Origin: CAYQVO01 sp964421085
GTDB lineage: Bacteria > Bdellovibrionota_C > UBA2361 > CAYQVO01
DNA: 13,493 nucleotides
Reading direction: 5' to 3'
Assembly: GCA_964421085.1 (NCBI GenBank)
Contig: CAYQVO010000056.1
Coordinates: 1-13,493, forward strand
In this document: one piece after another, positions 13,451-13,493 of the stretch
How the letters are laid out: each line of letters opens with the position of its first letter
Numbering within the stretch: position 1 is the first letter of the stretch
Program-made: the position numbers and the translations under genes
Notes under the pieces: generated by a model
The model's input: only the letters and a program-made list of their open reading frames with translations
The model's database searches: none
What the model was told of the DNA's origin: nothing

Positions 13451-13493
13451 CCTTGCGGAAGGAATCCGCGACAATTCCGGCGACGGCAGAGCT
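13194..13493 (+). CDS. Continuation of the PTPS-related membrane protein in the shifted frame (partial)
   Basis: This 100-codon frame stays open to the end of the window. It reads like the missing part of the preceding gene: 'DLPTVRDFVLTIPLSQFLESM', a hydrophobic segment 'TASLLLAGALLWYCPYWIWKV', then 'DDLAEGIRDNSGDGRA', matching the family's typical 'WIRENT...GR(I/V)(L/M)FE' element after the membrane region. The same frame has a TAG at 13173-13175, so the shift must lie between about 13,176 and 13,215. An ATG at 13194 exists but I see no ribosome binding site, so an independent gene is less likely than a frameshifted continuation. The 3' end is beyond the window. Confidence 0.6.
   Translation, partial: MRRLRKKPAYEIDLPTVRDFVLTIPLSQFLESMFSSEKKSGPGGGVRTASLLLAGALLWYCPYWIWKVAANDTFLTYFFAGSIVDDLAEGIRDNSGDGRA

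Noticed and set aside
1..13493. tRNA, rRNA and CRISPR arrays
   Set aside because: I scanned for T-loop (GGTTCGA-type) patterns and regularly spaced direct repeats. Isolated hits fall inside coding regions and no cloverleaf or array structure is seen.

Overview
The window looks like a draft-assembled scaffold from an uncultivated, probably diderm bacterium. Two runs of ten Ns mark assembly joins. There is no rRNA, tRNA, CRISPR array or recognisable transposase, so I cannot place the organism by taxon. A lipobox lipoprotein, a DUF374 acyltransferase of the kind found in Gram-negative envelopes, and frequent Shine-Dalgarno motifs (AGGAG/GGAGG) fit a diderm bacterium. Coding density is low on the left and between genes, and several gene remnants are present.

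Left part (1-3300): a small helix-turn-helix protein (minus) is followed by two paralogous single-domain RRM RNA-binding proteins (minus). The upstream RRM gene has an extended -10 promoter and a short leader with mutually exclusive hairpins. About 720 bases away, on the plus strand, is a complete DEAD-box RNA helicase starting at TTG behind a strong ribosome binding site. Together they suggest an RNA-remodelling (cold-stress type) group, although operon linkage is shown only for the RRM pair.

Middle part (3301-8400): a DUF374 lysophospholipid acyltransferase-like gene, a badly decayed CheB-CheR fusion remnant, and an unrecognised exported cysteine-containing protein lie on the plus strand. 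A minus-strand pair follows: an unknown gene broken by both N gaps and a small Pro/Ala-rich lipoprotein. A radical SAM enzyme (plus) then converges on, and overlaps by 15 bases, a small flavin-binding split-barrel protein (minus).

Right part (8401-13493): a CPA2-type cation/proton antiporter, a small helical protein of unknown function (minus), a UPF0104/LPG-synthase-type membrane protein, and a truncated DUF421/YetF C-terminal domain (minus). The DUF421 fragment stops abruptly beside a long inverted repeat with three copies of a GGGACA-type motif, probably a mobile-element scar. The window ends in a large multi-spanning membrane protein related to PTPS-related/GT-C-like proteins. Its reading frame shifts near 13,180-13,215 and it runs off the edge.

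I did not find a convincing new defence or biosynthetic system. The best leads are the atypical RRM pair with its attenuator-like leader next to the helicase, and the inverted-repeat scar beside the truncated DUF421 gene.
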